A stretch of DNA of 64,000 nt from Symbiodinium sp. CCMP2592 (lineage: Eukaryota; Sar; Dinophyceae; Suessiales; Symbiodiniaceae). Location of the stretch: contig CAJNDT010006135.1 in the NCBI GenBank assembly GCA_905221615.1, positions 294,001 to 358,000 on the forward strand, read 5' to 3'. The notes beneath the pieces were generated by a model. That model had not been told where the DNA came from and did no database searches. It saw only the letters and a list, made by a program, of their open reading frames with translations. Position 1 is the stretch's first letter. Every line of letters starts with the position of its first letter. Positions 62,217 through 64,000 of the stretch are shown here, in pieces. Position numbers and translations under genes: made by a program.

Positions 62217-63124
62217 GTTTGGGGTTTATAAGGGTTCCTTGCATATCAGGGCTGGGATATGCTATGTATACGCCGCTTGCGAGTTCCGGGCGTAAACAAA
62301 CAATCCGAATATCTTCATTCCAAATGGAGGTATTTTTGAATCATGAAAGGGGTACCTCGAAGACTTGGAGGGGTGAGCTTTGTAGACGCTTAGACCCACA
62401 GGGTCCTCATTACATATAAGCATCCTAGAGTCCTAGAGGCTTGGGCGGCTGTGCTAGGAATGATCATGCTACTGGTTTGGGTGAGCATCCCTTAGGGAAA
62501 AATGTGTAGGATATGTAGGATCCCTGGGAGTAGATGACCGTGGTCTCTGAAATCGTTCCTAGTATTCGGTCTGCGTAAGGAGACCCCGCCAAAAAAAAGG
62601 GCAAAAGCGTACAAATCAGGAACCTAGAGCTATCTCTTGCTTGATATCCCACTGAGAGTCTTGCAGCATAGCGTTGATTGTCCGCATCATAGGAAACGCC
62701 TTGTGGTAAGGCCTGGCGGATTTGCTCACTCGGCTGTTGTTTGGGATCTTAAACTACCGTGCAGGATTTAATCCCTGAAGTTGTCACAAAGCGGGATATG
62801 TCACATGCGAAGGTCAGTATTCCGGTAAGATGATCTAAACCATTCCTGAAGCTTTGAATTGCCTGAAAAAAACCAGTCACGACCACCCCAAGCAAAAAGC
62901 CTCCGCTTCCGTCCGAAGGTAAGCAAAACAACTACCGGTCACTGTTTGCTGTGGAGATGCCCTGTTAAGAAGGACAACATTAAAAATTAAAAGCACCCAC
63001 AAGTAGGGAGAGTATAACCACCCAAGCAACTCGAGGCTTGTGAACGCTGAGACTTCGCGACAGAAGACCGTTTGGGCTATTTGTGATAAGACTCCGTTCT
63101 AGGCATTCTAGCGCTGCATCCAAG
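62217..63124. other. No firm gene
   Basis: A possible plus-strand micro-exon ends at 62930 with a good donor (CCGAAG, GTAAGCAAAA), the same donor context as at 46188. Confidence 0.35.
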
Positions 63125-63205
63125 CGAAACCCTAAACCCGCCTAAGCTCTAAACCCTAAACAATCCTAAACCCTAAACCCTACAGTGCCCTAAACCCTAA
63201 ACACG
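63125..63205. repeat. Telomere-like tract (CCCTAAA)
   Basis: About seven CCCTAAA units with spacers. Confidence 0.7.
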
Positions 63206-63606
63206 AAGGTTCCCAGCCTCGGTAGAGACTGGTGCCCGCTCCTGGCATTGCCGGACACGCTTGGTCCCTTCGGGACTTGTATAGGGGTGCCTTTCGAAGA
63301 GGTTTCTTGGATCCTTAGAAGGACTGTATGGAACTGCTTTTACTACATATTGAGATTCTCAGAGTAATTAGTCCTGAGGGTTTGGGTTTTGGGGCTCCTG
63401 TGTCTACTAATGTCGACCTGTTTGCTTGAATCATCACAGGCCAGTGCTGGAACTTCGAGTATTATTTGGGCACTGAAGGTACTATCAGAACTGTCGCTGA
63501 TCGTGCTGCAAAGATGGTCAGGCCATTGATGCAGTGGCGACTACTATTGAAACAGCCACAGTGTAGTAGTCGTTGCGGCCGGTAGTAGCAATAGGAGTAA
63601 TAGATA

Positions 63607-63698
63607 CGGCTGATGCTCCTGCATTACACATATTAAGGAATGTACCATACCTCCCACACCTTAGGGTCCTCAAGATAACGCAGGAGATATATCAACCG
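63607..63698. mobile_element. MITE family A copy, shortened arms
   Basis: CGGCTGATGCTCCTGCATTA and ACGCAGGAGATATATCAACCG-type end; both arms have lost the ATATAAA part. Flanked by TA. Confidence 0.65.
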
Positions 63699-63797
63699 TA
63701 TGATAGCAGCAGCAGTCGTAGGGAAGTCGAACCTGATCGACTCTGCCTGTGCAGCAGTCGGCTATGAAGCGTTGGGGTGAAAAGCTTTATACCAAAA

Positions 63798-63903
63798 CCT
63801 TCCAAAATCCGTCAAATAAGGAATACACCTGAAATTATAGTAGGATCCCTAATAAGATTCAAGGTATATTCCATTCCTTACTTAAGGGATTTAGCAAGGT
63901 CCG
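63798..63903. mobile_element. MITE family P copy
   Basis: CCTTCCAAAATCCGTCAAAT and CTTAAGGGATTTAGCAAGG; AATTATAGTAGGATCCCTAA core. Confidence 0.65.
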
Positions 63904-64000
63904 GGTAGTATGGCTAGATTGAGGAACGAAGCAGTAAGTAGCACTCGTGACTTGTATCGGGTTTAAGAGTCTATACCTTGCTACGACTCTTCCAACTATC

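Overview
The window is eukaryotic nuclear DNA with no long uninterrupted genes. No bacterial-style operon, ribosome binding site or CRISPR locus was seen, and no tRNA or rRNA gene was recognised. Hundreds of short TTTAGGG/CCCTAAA runs lie in both orientations, so the telomere repeat is probably TTTAGGG, as in plants, many green algae, apicomplexans, chromerids and dinoflagellates. Some candidate introns look GC-AG, and one exon matches an AP2 domain. My best guess is a microalga or free-living alveolate; the species is not identified.

Two layers are interleaved. The first is a dense population of short (about 80-140 bp) palindromic elements with long terminal inverted repeats and no coding capacity, that is MITEs. 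I sorted them by eye into about 18 families (A to Q, and S) with roughly 80 copies, plus telomere-like tracts, microsatellites and degenerate 'GGGATCTATAGG / CCTTTAAAGG' sequence. The second is short exon-like segments (about 36-430 bp) with plausible splice sites. Several join in consistent reading phase: 8.2-8.7 kb (-), 21.7-24.3 kb (-), 31.5-32.4 kb (-), 45.0-45.2 kb (+) and 50.8-51.5 kb (-). The MITEs lie between these segments, so I read much of the window as MITE-filled introns and spacers. All exon calls are by eye and need transcript evidence.

By region: 0-8 kb is MITE-rich with isolated exons. At 8.2-8.7 kb is the 3' end of an unrecognised gene. 9-21 kb holds scattered micro-exons, MITEs and a long CA repeat. 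21.7-24.3 kb is the best-supported gene. 24.4-28 kb is mixed. 28.5-31.3 kb holds three abutting tandem arrays (52-, about 28- and 20-bp units). A helical protein gene follows at 31.5-32.4 kb. 34.5-36.1 kb is a MITE cluster with a datable nested insertion. 41.2-41.9 kb is a broken DDE-type transposase with a MITE at its end. 42.7-43.3 kb is a tandem amplification of a MITE plus its flank. 44.5-57.6 kb has exons on both strands, and 58.9-59.5 kb a large inverted repeat. At 62.1 kb is the AP2-like exon.

No complete protein could be assembled with confidence. Only the transposase and the AP2 exon could be linked to a known family.
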